From the NCBI RefSeq assembly GCF_000757485.1, contig NZ_JPYO01000041.1, positions 1 to 64,000 of the forward strand: DNA of 64,000 bases. Reading direction: 5' to 3'. This DNA is from Achromobacter sp. RTa (GTDB lineage: Bacteria; Pseudomonadota; Gammaproteobacteria; Burkholderiales; Burkholderiaceae_B). Under the pieces are notes generated by a model. It did not search any database and was not told the origin of the DNA. It was given only the letters and a program-made list of their open reading frames with translations. Shown in pieces: positions 54,862-63,794 of this stretch. Position numbers and translations under genes: made by a program. The number at the start of each line of letters is the position of its first letter. Within the stretch, counting starts at the first letter, position 1.

Positions 54862-55608
54862 ATGGATTCTCTTTATGTGCTGGTCGTGGTGGGCGCCATG
54901 GCCGCGGGTTTCGTGCAAGGCCTTTCGGGCTTTGGCTTCGGCATGGTGGCCATGTCGTTCTGGGCATGGACGGTGGACCCGAAGCTTGCGGCCGCGATGG
55001 TGGTGTTCGGCGCCCTGACCGGGCAACTCCTGGCTGCGTTCACCGTGCGCCGCGGGTTCGCCGTGGGCCACTTGCTGCCCTTCGTCGCGGGCGGGCTGCT
55101 CGGCATACCGCTAGGCGTCAAGCTGCTGCCTCACCTGGATCCTCTGGTGTTCAAGACCTTCATCGGAGGGCTGCTGGCGATCTGGTGTCCGATCATGCTG
55201 TTCGCGGCCAAGCTGCCGCGTATCGCGTTGGGGGGACGCCTGGCCGACGGCGTGGTGGGCGCGGTGGGCGGGATCATGGGCGGCATCGGCGGATTCACGG
55301 GCGTGATTCCGACCTTGTGGTGCACCTTGCGCGGATTCGACCGTGACGTGCAGCGCGCGGTCATCCAGAACTTCAATCTGTCGATGCTGGTCGTGACCAT
55401 GGCGAGCTATGTATTCACTGGCGTCGTCACCCGCGACATGCTGCCGCTGTTCGCGCTGATCGTGCCGGCGATGCTGCTTCCCACTCTTTGGGGCACGCGC
55501 GTCTACGTGGGCATCAGCGACGTGGCCTTCCGCCGCATCGTGCTGGGCCTGCTGACCGCGTCGGGTGTAGCCTTGCTGATATCGGCGGTTCCCAAGCTGC
55601 TGTCCTAG
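54862..55608 (+). CDS. TauE/SafE-family sulfite/sulfonate exporter-like protein
   Basis: This 248-residue membrane protein has the TauE/SafE repeat signature: AAGFVQGLSGFGFGMVAM in the first half and GAVGGIMGGIGGFTGVIPTLW in the second, with about eight spans. The family exports sulfite, sulfoacetate or similar acids; the substrate is unknown. It follows the EamA gene by 97 bases on the same strand. Confidence 0.9.
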   Translation: MDSLYVLVVVGAMAAGFVQGLSGFGFGMVAMSFWAWTVDPKLAAAMVVFGALTGQLLAAFTVRRGFAVGHLLPFVAGGLLGIPLGVKLLPHLDPLVFKTFIGGLLAIWCPIMLFAAKLPRIALGGRLADGVVGAVGGIMGGIGGFTGVIPTLWCTLRGFDRDVQRAVIQNFNLSMLVVTMASYVFTGVVTRDMLPLFALIVPAMLLPTLWGTRVYVGISDVAFRRIVLGLLTASGVALLISAVPKLLS

Positions 55609-55689
55609 GCGCCGACACGGCCAAGGCGAGGCGCGCGGCCCGGGGGCGGCGCGCGTGCTATCGTTAGAAGGTTCTAAAGAGAGTCACGC

Positions 55690-55914
55690 ATGGCATTGCA
55701 TCGTTTCGAGAAGGGCGAATTGGGTCATTGGTTGCGGATCGTCGCTGACAACGGCGAGCCAGGCGCCGAGCAGACCGAGGTGCCCGAGCACGTAGCGACG
55801 GCGCTGGAGACCTTGCGTTGCATCCACGCCGGCGCCGATGGGCGCTGGCTCATTACGGACAAGGGCAGGCTTGCCCTGCGCATGGAAGAGCCGGGCGCCA
55901 TCCATCTGAGATAG
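55690..55914 (+). CDS. Small hypothetical protein
   Basis: This 74-residue soluble protein (HRFEKGELGHWLRIVADNGE, LRCIHAGADGRWLITDKGRL) contains no signal or membrane segment and no family I can name. A GGTTCTAAAGAGAG leader gives a modest ribosome site. Confidence 0.5.
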   Translation: MALHRFEKGELGHWLRIVADNGEPGAEQTEVPEHVATALETLRCIHAGADGRWLITDKGRLALRMEEPGAIHLR

Positions 55915-56267
55915 CTCCGTCGCCAACCCCGCAAGTCCTGCCGCCGGAGCGCGGCGCACGATCATCCCCAGGCATTCCGGCATTCTTGCCGCGTTTTGTT
56001 GCGCCTTGATCGTTTGGAAAGCCAGGTTTCGCACAATTTGCGAATGTTTTCGCAGTATTTCGCGCATTCGCGACTATTCGCGACAGAGTACGGGAATCTC
56101 CTGAGACGGAATGCGCGATTTGGTCGTTTTCCGCATATCGCCGGCGCCGCGCCGCCAGTAAGATGAACTTGCGTGACGTTTGCTGGTCTATTCATTTGCG
56201 CGGGAAAGCTGGTCCCGCAACGTCACGCGTGGTTCACGCGTTTAGGTAACCGACTGGGAGGTAGCAC
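55915..56267. other. Gap with phased TTCGC motifs
   Basis: No gene is supported. TTCGC motifs occur at 56028, 56049, 56059, 56067 and 56077, plus an inverted TTGCGAA at 56038-56044, followed by an AT-richer stretch. This could be a binding-site array for the next small gene (56268). Confidence 0.4.
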
Positions 56268-56480
56268 ATGCAGCATCGTGACCAGGAAGTACTGATCGAC
56301 GTTTCCACGGCGGCCATGGATACCGGCGGATATGGCGTTTTGCTGACGGTAACGGCCGAGGGCGGCACTGAAGTGGATGCCGCGTTCTCCCACTTGGGCA
56401 ACTGCGCTTCGCTGGACGAAGCACGCGACCGCGCGGAAATCTTCGCGCAGAATTGGGTAGAGGAAAATATCTTCCGATAG
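56268..56480 (+). CDS. Small hypothetical protein
   Basis: This 70-residue acidic protein (EVLIDVSTAAMDTGGYGVLL, VDAAFSHLGNCASLDEARDR) ends in a helix with AEIFAQNWVEENIF. GGGAGGTAGCAC precedes the ATG, a strong ribosome site. No family is recognised. Confidence 0.6.
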   Translation: MQHRDQEVLIDVSTAAMDTGGYGVLLTVTAEGGTEVDAAFSHLGNCASLDEARDRAEIFAQNWVEENIFR

Positions 56481-56628
56481 GGCTTCCAGCCCTCGACGGA
56501 GTTGATCAGCAGGACCGGTCTGTGCGTGCATGATGCTTCGGAGAATGCTCAGCGGTTTGCGGCGAAAATTTCGGTTATCGTTGCTGCTCCAAAACCTGGG
56601 GCTCCGGCCGGGCATGCGCCGTTCCAAG

Positions 56629-57735
56629 ATGACTGCCGCACAGACCACCACAAATCTCGCGGCGCATATACGCGCATTGCGCGAGCATTTCGATTCCGTC
56701 GTCCTGCCCATGTGGTCGGGGCAGGGCTTCAATTCCGCATTGGGTCTTCCTTTCGAATCGCTGGATTCGGCCACCGGGGCTCCGCTGCCGGCGGCGCGGT
56801 ACCGCGCCATGGCCTGCGCGCGCCAACTGTATGTTTTTTCCGGGGCGCCGGGCGCCGCGGCAGGCAAGCATGCCGATGTTCTGTTCGAGTCGCTGCGCCG
56901 CGTATTCCGCAACGAAGCGCATGGCGGCTGGCGCTACAGCGTCGACGCCGAGGCGCGTCCGCTCGACGACACGCAGGACCTCTACACCCATGCATTCATC
57001 GTGCTGGCTTGCTCGGCCTATTTCCGCCGCAGCCGCAATGCCGACGCGCGCAAGCTCATGCTGGCCACCGCGTCGACCATCGAAGCGCGTTTCAAGACCG
57101 CCGATTCCCTGTACCACGCCGCGCTGAGCCCGGATATGGGCCAGGCGTTGCGCCCGCCCGCGCAGAACCCCATGATGCACCTGACCGAAGCGTATCTGGC
57201 GGCCGCGCAGGTAGCGGAACCGGCGCTGTTCGCACAGCATCTGCGCGGCCTGGCGCAAGGCATCAGCCATCATTTCGTGCACGCGCCCACGCAGTGCATT
57301 TCGGAAGAGCGGCAGGGCGGTGCAGGCAACCGCCTGGAGCCCGGGCACCAATTCGAGTGGCTATCGCTGGTGCAGGGGACGGCCCCGGTGTTCGAAGGCC
57401 TGGACCTGGCGGAATCCCTGCCGCGCGCGGTGCAGTGGTCCCGCAGCCGCGGGGTGGACGCCGGCGGCGTGGTGGCGGCCCTGGACGAGTCGGGCGCCGT
57501 CATCGATGACACGCGGCGGATCTGGGCCCAGACCGAATACCTGCGCGTGCTTGCGGTGCTGGGCGACCTGCCGGCGCTGGAAGCCGGCCTTGCCGTTTTC
57601 CGCGCCCGTTTCCTGCACCCGGGAGGGTGGCACGAATGCCTGGACGCGGACGGGGCCGTCGTGCGCGCAGACATGCCTTCGACCTCGCCGTATCACCTCG
57701 CTACCTGCATTTCGGCGTTGCCGGGCGTTGTTTAA
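56629..57735 (+). CDS. N-acylglucosamine 2-epimerase (AGE)-family sugar isomerase
   Basis: This 368-residue protein has the (alpha/alpha)6 barrel of the AGE/mannose isomerase family, with DDTQDLYTHAFIVLACSAYF in outline, NPMMHLTEAYLAAAQ, LEPGHQFEWLSLVQ with catalytic histidine, and TRRIWAQTEYLRV. It isomerises or epimerises a hexose derivative; the substrate is unknown. The frame extends to 56530 without a better start; ATG 56629 is a compromise. Confidence 0.85.
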   Translation: MTAAQTTTNLAAHIRALREHFDSVVLPMWSGQGFNSALGLPFESLDSATGAPLPAARYRAMACARQLYVFSGAPGAAAGKHADVLFESLRRVFRNEAHGGWRYSVDAEARPLDDTQDLYTHAFIVLACSAYFRRSRNADARKLMLATASTIEARFKTADSLYHAALSPDMGQALRPPAQNPMMHLTEAYLAAAQVAEPALFAQHLRGLAQGISHHFVHAPTQCISEERQGGAGNRLEPGHQFEWLSLVQGTAPVFEGLDLAESLPRAVQWSRSRGVDAGGVVAALDESGAVIDDTRRIWAQTEYLRVLAVLGDLPALEAGLAVFRARFLHPGGWHECLDADGAVVRADMPSTSPYHLATCISALPGVV

Positions 57736-57838
57736 TTGCGGCGTTAACAATTTTTTGTGGCGTTATAGACATAAATTGATAGAAAAGCATTGGTGAAATC
57801 CCTTACAATTTAGTAACTATGTTTGTGGGGAAGCATCA

Positions 57839-58054
57839 ATGAGCGTTATGTGCTTGGCTTGCCAACGCATTCACCCGGGGCTTGCTGGCGTTGCGCCGCA
57901 CGCCCAACTCGGACATCAGGGATTCACCAATCCTACGCAGAAAGGGCGGGAAGAAAGCCGCGAAGACCATTTCCGCTGCTTGAATTGCGGCGCGAAGTGG
58001 CTGCGTGAAACCGACAAATGGGGTGTGGACCTGGGATTCAAGCTCGCGCCTTGA
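57839..58054 (+). CDS. Small zinc-ribbon-like protein
   Basis: This 71-residue protein has CLACQRIHPG near the start and CLNCGAKWLRE near the end, i.e. two CxxC pairs suited to bind one zinc. Between them is a polar loop. It could be a small nucleic-acid- or protein-binding module. It is followed by a terminator. Confidence 0.6.
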   Translation: MSVMCLACQRIHPGLAGVAPHAQLGHQGFTNPTQKGREESREDHFRCLNCGAKWLRETDKWGVDLGFKLAP

Positions 58055-58073
58055 GCGTTGGGCGGCATCAGTA

Positions 58074-58102
58074 GAAACGGGCTCCGGAAGGAGCCTGTTT
58101 TA
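58074..58102 (+). terminator. Terminator after the zinc-ribbon gene
   Basis: AAACGGGCTCC pairs with GGAGCCTGTTT (one G-T pair) around GGAA, followed by TATTTTG. Confidence 0.75.
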
Positions 58103-58160
58103 TTTTGAATTATTTGTCCCGCATACCGGGAAACCATGTGTTTCCCGCGGCGGCCATGGA

Positions 58161-59105
58161 TCAGGAAGCGGATCCCGCGGCCAGCACGTCGGGATCGCGG
58201 CCGGCGGTTTCCAGCAGCCATTGGCGGAAGCAGGCCAGCGCGTAGTGATCGCGGCGCTGGGCCGGGGCGCACAGGTGATAGCCGCGGGCAATGCGTATGG
58301 GCAGTTCGGGAAAAGGGGCCGCCACCCGCCCGGCAAGCAGATCGTCGCGCACCAGGCAGCGTTGCAGGACGGCAATGCCCATGTCGGCCATGACGGCGCG
58401 CACCAGTATGGATACCTGGTCGAATCCATTGGACAGCTTGACCGAGCCGCGCGCTACGCCGGCGGCGGCGAACCATTGCGCCCAGTTGTCTACGCCATTG
58501 GAGTGATACAGCAGCGCTTCGCCGAGCAGGCCGGCCGGTGTGCTCCAGAGGCCCTGGGCCCGGCGCGCCGCCAGGCGCCCGGGATGGCAGATCACGACCA
58601 TTTCGCGGCCGATCACATAGTCGGCCTGCCATCCGGGCCATTGCTCGGGCGTGCCGGACAGGATGCTGGCGTCGGGCGTGGCGCCCGAGAAATCCTCGTT
58701 GCGGCGGTAGGCTGCGAAGCCGAGCTGGATGTCGGGGTGGCGCCGGTGGAAATCCGGCAGGCGCGGCACCAGCCAGGCGCTGGCCAGCGTGGGAACCGTG
58801 GATAGCGTGAGGCGCAGCCGGCGGTCGTCCGCACGCAATTCCGCGCTGAGCGCTTCGATCGCCTGCAAGGGCGCCAGCGCGCCGTCATAGAGCCGACGGC
58901 CGGTGTCGGTCAGGGTCAGGCCATGGGCGTTCCGATGCATCAACGGTTGGCCGAAATGGGCCTCCAGCCGGGAAATGGCCCGACTGACCGCGCCCTGCGT
59001 GACGCACAGGGTTTCGGCAGCCTGCGTGAAGCTGCCCAGGCGCGCCGCCGTTACGAAAGCATGCAGTTCGGACATGGATGGCGACTGCAGGCGCATCTCT
59101 AGCAT
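58161..59105 (-). CDS. LysR-family regulator
   Basis: This 314-residue LysR protein has the N-terminal HTH (SMSELHAFVTAARLGSFTQA, VTQGAVSRAISRLEAHFGQPL in outline) and a periplasmic-binding-like effector domain (LRLTLSTVPTLASAWLVPRL). It is divergent from a Bug receptor/N-formylglutamate amidohydrolase pair (59210-61071), its likely target. The start may be 59105 or 59096. Confidence 0.92.
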   Translation of the reverse strand: MLEMRLQSPSMSELHAFVTAARLGSFTQAAETLCVTQGAVSRAISRLEAHFGQPLMHRNAHGLTLTDTGRRLYDGALAPLQAIEALSAELRADDRRLRLTLSTVPTLASAWLVPRLPDFHRRHPDIQLGFAAYRRNEDFSGATPDASILSGTPEQWPGWQADYVIGREMVVICHPGRLAARRAQGLWSTPAGLLGEALLYHSNGVDNWAQWFAAAGVARGSVKLSNGFDQVSILVRAVMADMGIAVLQRCLVRDDLLAGRVAAPFPELPIRIARGYHLCAPAQRRDHYALACFRQWLLETAGRDPDVLAAGSAS

Positions 59106-59209
59106 GACCTTTGGTAATGAAAGAGTGCAATATAGTCGTTTGAAAGGGGACCGTAAAGTTTGGACACTGGCGGCCTTGTCGATTGACCTCAACTTTCGGA
59201 GCCATCCCC

Positions 59210-60199
59210 ATGTCCCGCCGTCCTTCCGGCCGGTCCGCGCGCTTCGCGCTCGCCGGCCTGTTCGCCACCCTGACTCTCGCCGGCGCCGCCCAGGCCGCCG
59301 ATTATCCTTCCCGCCCGATCAAGCTGGTGGTGCCGTTCGCGGCCGGGGGTTCGACGGACATCGTTGCCCGCCTGGTCGCCGAGTACGCCGGCCGTGACCT
59401 GAAGCAGACCATCGTGGTGGAGAACAAGGCCGGCGCGGGCGGTTCGCTGGGCATGGAGCAGGTGGCGCGCTCGACGCCCGACGGCTACACGATCGGCATG
59501 GCCACGATGAGCACGCACGGCTCGAATCCGGCCGTCTTCCGGAAGATGAACTACGACCCGGTCAAGGACTTCGTGCCGGTCGCCAACGTGGTGGCCGTGC
59601 CCAGCATTTTCGCGATCAATCCGCAGGTCCCGGCCAAGAACATGGCCGAGTTCGTGGCGCTGGCCAAGGCCGAGCCGGAGCGCTACAGCTTCGCCTCGCC
59701 CGGCGTGGGTTCGCTGGGCCACGTGAACATCGAGAACTTCATGATGCTGTCGGGCATCAAGCTGCTGCACGTGCCGTACCGCGGCGCGGGTCCGGCGTTG
59801 AACGACGTGATGGGCGGTCAGGTGGACGCGATCACCGACAACCTGTCCTCGACCCTGCCGCAGGTGCAGGGTGGCAAGCTGCGGCCGTTGGCCGTGCTGG
59901 GCATGGAGCGTTCGCCCCTGCTGCCGGACGTGCCCACCTATATCGAACTGGGTTACCCCGACATGGGCACAGGCGGCTGGTTCGGCCTGGTGGCGCCTGC
60001 CGGCACGCCGCAAGCCGTGGTCGACCGCCTGAACCAGGCCGTGCGCGCCGCGCAGCGGGATCCGGAGTTCCGCAAGAAGGCCGAGGACGTGGGTGGTACG
60101 CTGATGCCCACCACGCCCCAGGAATTCCAGGCGCAGATCGAACAGGCCCTGGCCCGCTACGCCAAAGTGGCCAAGACCGCGAACATTCAGGCAGATTGA
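59210..60199 (+). CDS. Bug/TctC-type periplasmic receptor
   Basis: This 329-residue receptor has a signal peptide (FALAGLFATLTLAGAAQA), YPSRPIKLVVPFAAGGSTDI, VVENKAGAGGSLGMEQ and LHVPYRGAGPALNDVMGG. It precedes an N-formylglutamate amidohydrolase by two bases, suggesting it takes up an N-acyl amino acid for hydrolysis. The facing LysR gene probably regulates it. Confidence 0.93.
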   Translation: MSRRPSGRSARFALAGLFATLTLAGAAQAADYPSRPIKLVVPFAAGGSTDIVARLVAEYAGRDLKQTIVVENKAGAGGSLGMEQVARSTPDGYTIGMATMSTHGSNPAVFRKMNYDPVKDFVPVANVVAVPSIFAINPQVPAKNMAEFVALAKAEPERYSFASPGVGSLGHVNIENFMMLSGIKLLHVPYRGAGPALNDVMGGQVDAITDNLSSTLPQVQGGKLRPLAVLGMERSPLLPDVPTYIELGYPDMGTGGWFGLVAPAGTPQAVVDRLNQAVRAAQRDPEFRKKAEDVGGTLMPTTPQEFQAQIEQALARYAKVAKTANIQAD

Positions 60200-60201
60200 C
60201 G

Positions 60202-61071
60202 ATGACACACGCCGACTTCGACGCAGTTTCCGTGCATGAGCCGGCAGGCCAGGCGTTGCCGCTGGTCTGCGATTCGCCGCATAGCGGCGAGCGCTATCCC
60301 GAGGATTTCGGGGCGGCGGCAAGCCTGGCCCAACTGCGCCAGGGCGAGGATACGCACGTGGACGAGTTGTGGTCGGCGGCGCCCGCGCTGGGCGCCACGT
60401 TGATCGCCGCGAATTTTCCGCGCGTCTATATCGATCCCAACCGGACCTTGCAGGACCTGGATCCGGAATTGTTGGCGGAGCCCTGGCCGGAAGCGCTGGA
60501 TCCGGGCGAAAAGACCCGCCTGGGCAAGGGCCTGATCTGGCGCAGGATGGACAAGGCCACGCCGATCTACGACCGCAAGCTGACGCTGGCCGAAGTGCGG
60601 CACCGCATCCAGGCGTACTACCAGCCCTACCATGCGGCCTTGTCGGAGGCGATCGAGGGGGTGACCCGGCGATTCGGCGCGGTCTGGCATCTCAACCTGC
60701 ATTCCATGCCCAACGACGCCTACGAACGGCTGGGCCGCAAGAGCGAGCATCCGCTGGCGGACTTCGTGCTGGGGGACCGCGACGGCACGACGTGCGAGCC
60801 CGAATTCATCGCCCTGATCGAAGCGGCGCTGCGCGACAAGGGCTATACGGTGGCGCGCAACGATCCCTACAAGGGCGTGCAGCTGATCGCGCAGATCGGC
60901 CAGCCGGCCCTGAACCGCCACAGCCTCCAGGTCGAGATCCGCCGTCCGCTGTATATGGACGAAGCCACGCGCGAGCGCAATTCGGGCTTCGCTTCGTTGC
61001 AGGCCGACCTGTCGGACGTGCTTGCGCAAGTGGCGGCATACGTGCGGGCGCGCCAGCCCGCGCAGGCTTAA
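60202..61071 (+). CDS. N-formylglutamate amidohydrolase-family enzyme
   Basis: This 289-residue enzyme hydrolyses N-formyl-L-glutamate or a similar N-acyl acid. It has the family motifs CDSPHSGERYPEDF, GEDTHVDELWSAAP, RVYIDPNRTLQDLDP, and VWHLNLHSMPND with metal-binding histidines. It follows the Bug receptor by two bases and acts with it. In some bacteria this enzyme belongs to histidine degradation (HutG), but no other hut genes are here. Confidence 0.9.
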   Translation: MTHADFDAVSVHEPAGQALPLVCDSPHSGERYPEDFGAAASLAQLRQGEDTHVDELWSAAPALGATLIAANFPRVYIDPNRTLQDLDPELLAEPWPEALDPGEKTRLGKGLIWRRMDKATPIYDRKLTLAEVRHRIQAYYQPYHAALSEAIEGVTRRFGAVWHLNLHSMPNDAYERLGRKSEHPLADFVLGDRDGTTCEPEFIALIEAALRDKGYTVARNDPYKGVQLIAQIGQPALNRHSLQVEIRRPLYMDEATRERNSGFASLQADLSDVLAQVAAYVRARQPAQA

Positions 61072-61142
61072 GTTTCCAGATGGCGGGCCGTAGTCGGTAA
61101 CAGAAGCCGCGCCGCTTTCGGGGGCGGCCAACCGGAGCCGCC

Positions 61143-61433
61143 ATGGCTGAGAAGATCATCAACGGGTTCTCGGTGGTCGCTTACGCGACCCAGCCCGAAG
61201 GGCGCATTCCGCCGCGCGCTTTCCTGGAAACGCGAAAGCTCGGCCAAAAGGGCGCCGCGGAGCCTGCGGACGATGCCGAGGAAGGCGAGTCCGCGTCGAG
61301 CAGCCAGGTATTCGAGATCTTCGCGAGCCGCCGCTTCCGCAGCACCGTCGAAGCCATGTCGGCCGCGCGCAATGCGCTGGACTGCGTGGAAGCCGTGGAT
61401 GCCGGAGGCGTGCCGGACCATCTGCCCGGATAG
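61143..61433 (+). CDS. Small hypothetical protein
   Basis: This 96-residue protein (AEKIINGFSVVAYATQPEGR, then an acidic Ala/Glu-rich linker and SSSQVFEIFASRRFRSTVEA) has no signal or membrane segment. GGAGCCGCC precedes the ATG. No family is recognised. Confidence 0.55.
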   Translation: MAEKIINGFSVVAYATQPEGRIPPRAFLETRKLGQKGAAEPADDAEEGESASSSQVFEIFASRRFRSTVEAMSAARNALDCVEAVDAGGVPDHLPG

Positions 61434-61445
61434 GTCGCGCCGGGC

Positions 61446-62300
61446 TCAGGTCAGCGTGCTGCGCATCAGGATGTCCGTCAGCGCGCGGGTAGGCCGGTTG
61501 GGCGCGGGCGCCGAGATAACGATGAATTCCACTTGCGGCAGCGCCGGCAGATGCGCGGCGCCCGCGGGCACCGCCAGCCCCGCGGTGGACAGGTGCGACG
61601 GTTGCACGGTTATGCCCAGGCCCGCGCGGGCGGCCGCCTGGCAGCCCGCGTAGCTGGTGCTGGTGCATACGATCTGCCAGCTGCGCCCCGCGCGCGCGAG
61701 GGCGTCCAGGGCCAGCGTGCGAGTGACGCTGGGCTCGCGCAGCAGAATCAGGGGCAGGGGAATGTCGGGCGCCACGCGCAGCCCTTCCTTCGCCTGCCAC
61801 AGCAATGCTTCCTTGTGCAGGGTCTGGCCGCGGCGGTCGCCGCGGCGGCGCTTGCCGATCATGACGTCCAGCCCGTTGTCGTCCAACAGCTTGTAGAGCT
61901 CGCTGGTGACGCCGATGGTCAGGTCCAATTCCACCTCGGGGTGGGCCAGCCGGAAAGCCGCCAGCACGTCGGGCAAAGGTCCCATCGCCAGATCGTCCGA
62001 GGTGCCCAGGCGTACGCGTCCGCGCAGGCGCGGCGCGTCGAAAAGGCGTTCGGCCCGTTCATGGGCGTCCAGGATGATCTCTGCATGCACGAGCAGGCTG
62101 CGGCCATCGTTGGTCAAGGCGAGGGAATGCGTGTCGCGCAGGAACAGGCGGCGGTTCAGCGCCGACTCCAGTTGGCGGATGTGCTCGCTGACGGTGGGCT
62201 GCGTCAGGCCTAGGCGCCGGGCGGCTTCGGTGAAGCTGGGGGCCGCCGCCGCGGCGGCGAAGGTTTTGAGCCATAAAGGATTGAGCATGGGGCCTGTCAT
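61446..62300 (-). CDS. LysR-family regulator
   Basis: This 284-residue LysR protein has the HTH motif LKTFAAAAAAPSFTEAARRL and LTQPTVSEHIRQLESALNRR, and the effector domain starting VRLGTSDDLAMGPLPDVLAA. It is divergent from the BASS symporter gene at 62395, its probable target. Confidence 0.92.
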   Translation of the reverse strand: MTGPMLNPLWLKTFAAAAAAPSFTEAARRLGLTQPTVSEHIRQLESALNRRLFLRDTHSLALTNDGRSLLVHAEIILDAHERAERLFDAPRLRGRVRLGTSDDLAMGPLPDVLAAFRLAHPEVELDLTIGVTSELYKLLDDNGLDVMIGKRRRGDRRGQTLHKEALLWQAKEGLRVAPDIPLPLILLREPSVTRTLALDALARAGRSWQIVCTSTSYAGCQAAARAGLGITVQPSHLSTAGLAVPAGAAHLPALPQVEFIVISAPAPNRPTRALTDILMRSTLT

Positions 62301-62394
62301 AGGATATTCCGATGACAGTTAAAGTAACCAGTGGCCTTCACGATGACAAGCCGCGCGCCTATAGTTTTCCGCAAGCTCTCCGGAAATCCCTGCC

Positions 62395-63405
62395 ATGCGC
62401 CGCTTTCTCCCCGACCAGTTCACGCTCATCCTGATCGCCACCGTAGTGTTCGCCAGTTTCTTCCCGGCCGTGGGCAAGGGGGCTTCGTTCATGATGGTGG
62501 CCAGCAACGTGGCGATTTCGCTGCTGTTCTTCCTGCATGGCGCGCGCCTGTCGATGGACGCCATCGTGGCCGGCGTGAAAGACGTGCGCCTGCACGCGCT
62601 GATCCTGGCCTGTACCTTCCTGCTGTTCCCCGCGTTGGGGCTGGGTCTGCGTGCGCTGTTTCCCGGCCTGCTGGCGCCGTCGCTATGGCTGGGCGTGCTG
62701 TTCGTCTGCACCTTGTCCTCTACGGTGCAGTCTTCCATCGCCTTGACGTCCATGGCTCGCGGCAATATCCCGGGCGCGATCTGCGCGGCTACCGCTTCGA
62801 ACCTGCTGGGGACCGTGCTGACGCCGCTGCTGGTGGCGGTGCTGCTGAACCGCCAGGGCGAAGGGCATGGCCTGGCCGATGCCGGCCGCATTCTGCTGCA
62901 GCTGCTGCTGCCGTTCGCGGTGGGCAGCCTGTTGCGGCCATGGATCGGCGCCTGGGCCCAACGCAATAGCCGCACGCTGGCGAAAGTGGACCGCAGTTCC
63001 ATCCTGCTGGCCGTCTACACCGCGTTCAGCGAAGCCGTGACGCAAGGAATCTGGCACGCCTTCCCGGCTATCGACATGGCTTCGATGGTGCTGGTGAATG
63101 CCTTGCTGCTGGGCTCGGCCTTGCTGATCACGACCTGGGGCGCGCGCAAGCTCGGCTTGTCCAAGGAGAACGAGATCACCCTGGTTTTCTGCGGATCCAA
63201 GAAGTCGCTGGCGTCGGGCATTCCCCTGGCCACCGTTCTGTTCGGCACCTCGCAGATGGGAGTGGTGGTGCTGCCGCTGATGATCTTCCACCAGATGCAG
63301 CTGATGGTGTGCGCGGTGCTGGCGCGCCGCTATGCGGAACGCCCGGCCGAGGATCAGGCCGCCGCGTCTTCCAGCGGGCGGATCTTGCCGGCGGGCCGCC
63401 AGTAG
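62395..63405 (+). CDS. Bile acid:sodium symporter-family protein (BASS, SLC10A7-like)
   Basis: This 336-residue membrane protein has about ten spans with the BASS markers ISLLFFLHGARLSMDAI, VCTLSSTVQSSIALTSMARGN in outline and FCGSKKSLASGIPLATVLF. The family moves organic anions with sodium. It is divergent from the LysR gene at 61446, and its end overlaps the minus-strand Rieske gene by 52 bases. Confidence 0.92.
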   Translation: MRRFLPDQFTLILIATVVFASFFPAVGKGASFMMVASNVAISLLFFLHGARLSMDAIVAGVKDVRLHALILACTFLLFPALGLGLRALFPGLLAPSLWLGVLFVCTLSSTVQSSIALTSMARGNIPGAICAATASNLLGTVLTPLLVAVLLNRQGEGHGLADAGRILLQLLLPFAVGSLLRPWIGAWAQRNSRTLAKVDRSSILLAVYTAFSEAVTQGIWHAFPAIDMASMVLVNALLLGSALLITTWGARKLGLSKENEITLVFCGSKKSLASGIPLATVLFGTSQMGVVVLPLMIFHQMQLMVCAVLARRYAERPAEDQAAASSSGRILPAGRQ

Positions 63406-63743
63406 ACGGCGCCGTCGCGCTCTTCGACCGACAGCGCGGTCAGGCGGCCGTTCTTGCAGGGGCCGCCCACGCACAATCCGGTGTCCGGCTCGTAGGTGGC
63501 GCCGTGGCGCGCGCACATGATCAGGTCGCCGGCCCGGGTGAAGAAGCTGCTTTCCCAATCCAGTTCCACGCCGACGTGGGCGCAGCGGTTCAGATACCCG
63601 TGCACACGGTCCTGGTAGCGTACGAAGAACGCGGTGGTGCGCCCCGATCCGTCGGAGACGGGGATTTTCACGCCCAGGCCGCCATTGACGAGGTCGTGGG
63701 CGGCGCAGACGCGGACTTCAGGGGCGGCGGAGATGTCCTGCAT
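63354..63743 (-). CDS. Rieske [2Fe-2S] domain protein
   Basis: This 129-residue protein is a single Rieske domain: CAHVGVELDW and CARHGATYEPDTG give the C-x-H ... C-x2-H ligands, and CVGGPCKNGRLTAL is the third loop. Such proteins act as small electron carriers, e.g. for an oxygenase elsewhere. The ATG at 63743 is used. Its 3' end overlaps the BASS gene (convergent). Confidence 0.88.
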   Translation of the reverse strand: MQDISAAPEVRVCAAHDLVNGGLGVKIPVSDGSGRTTAFFVRYQDRVHGYLNRCAHVGVELDWESSFFTRAGDLIMCARHGATYEPDTGLCVGGPCKNGRLTALSVEERDGAVYWRPAGKIRPLEDAAA

Positions 63744-63794
63744 GGGAGGCCTGGAAATCAAAGGGTGCGATAGTCGTGCAAGGCGGCGGCCTTG

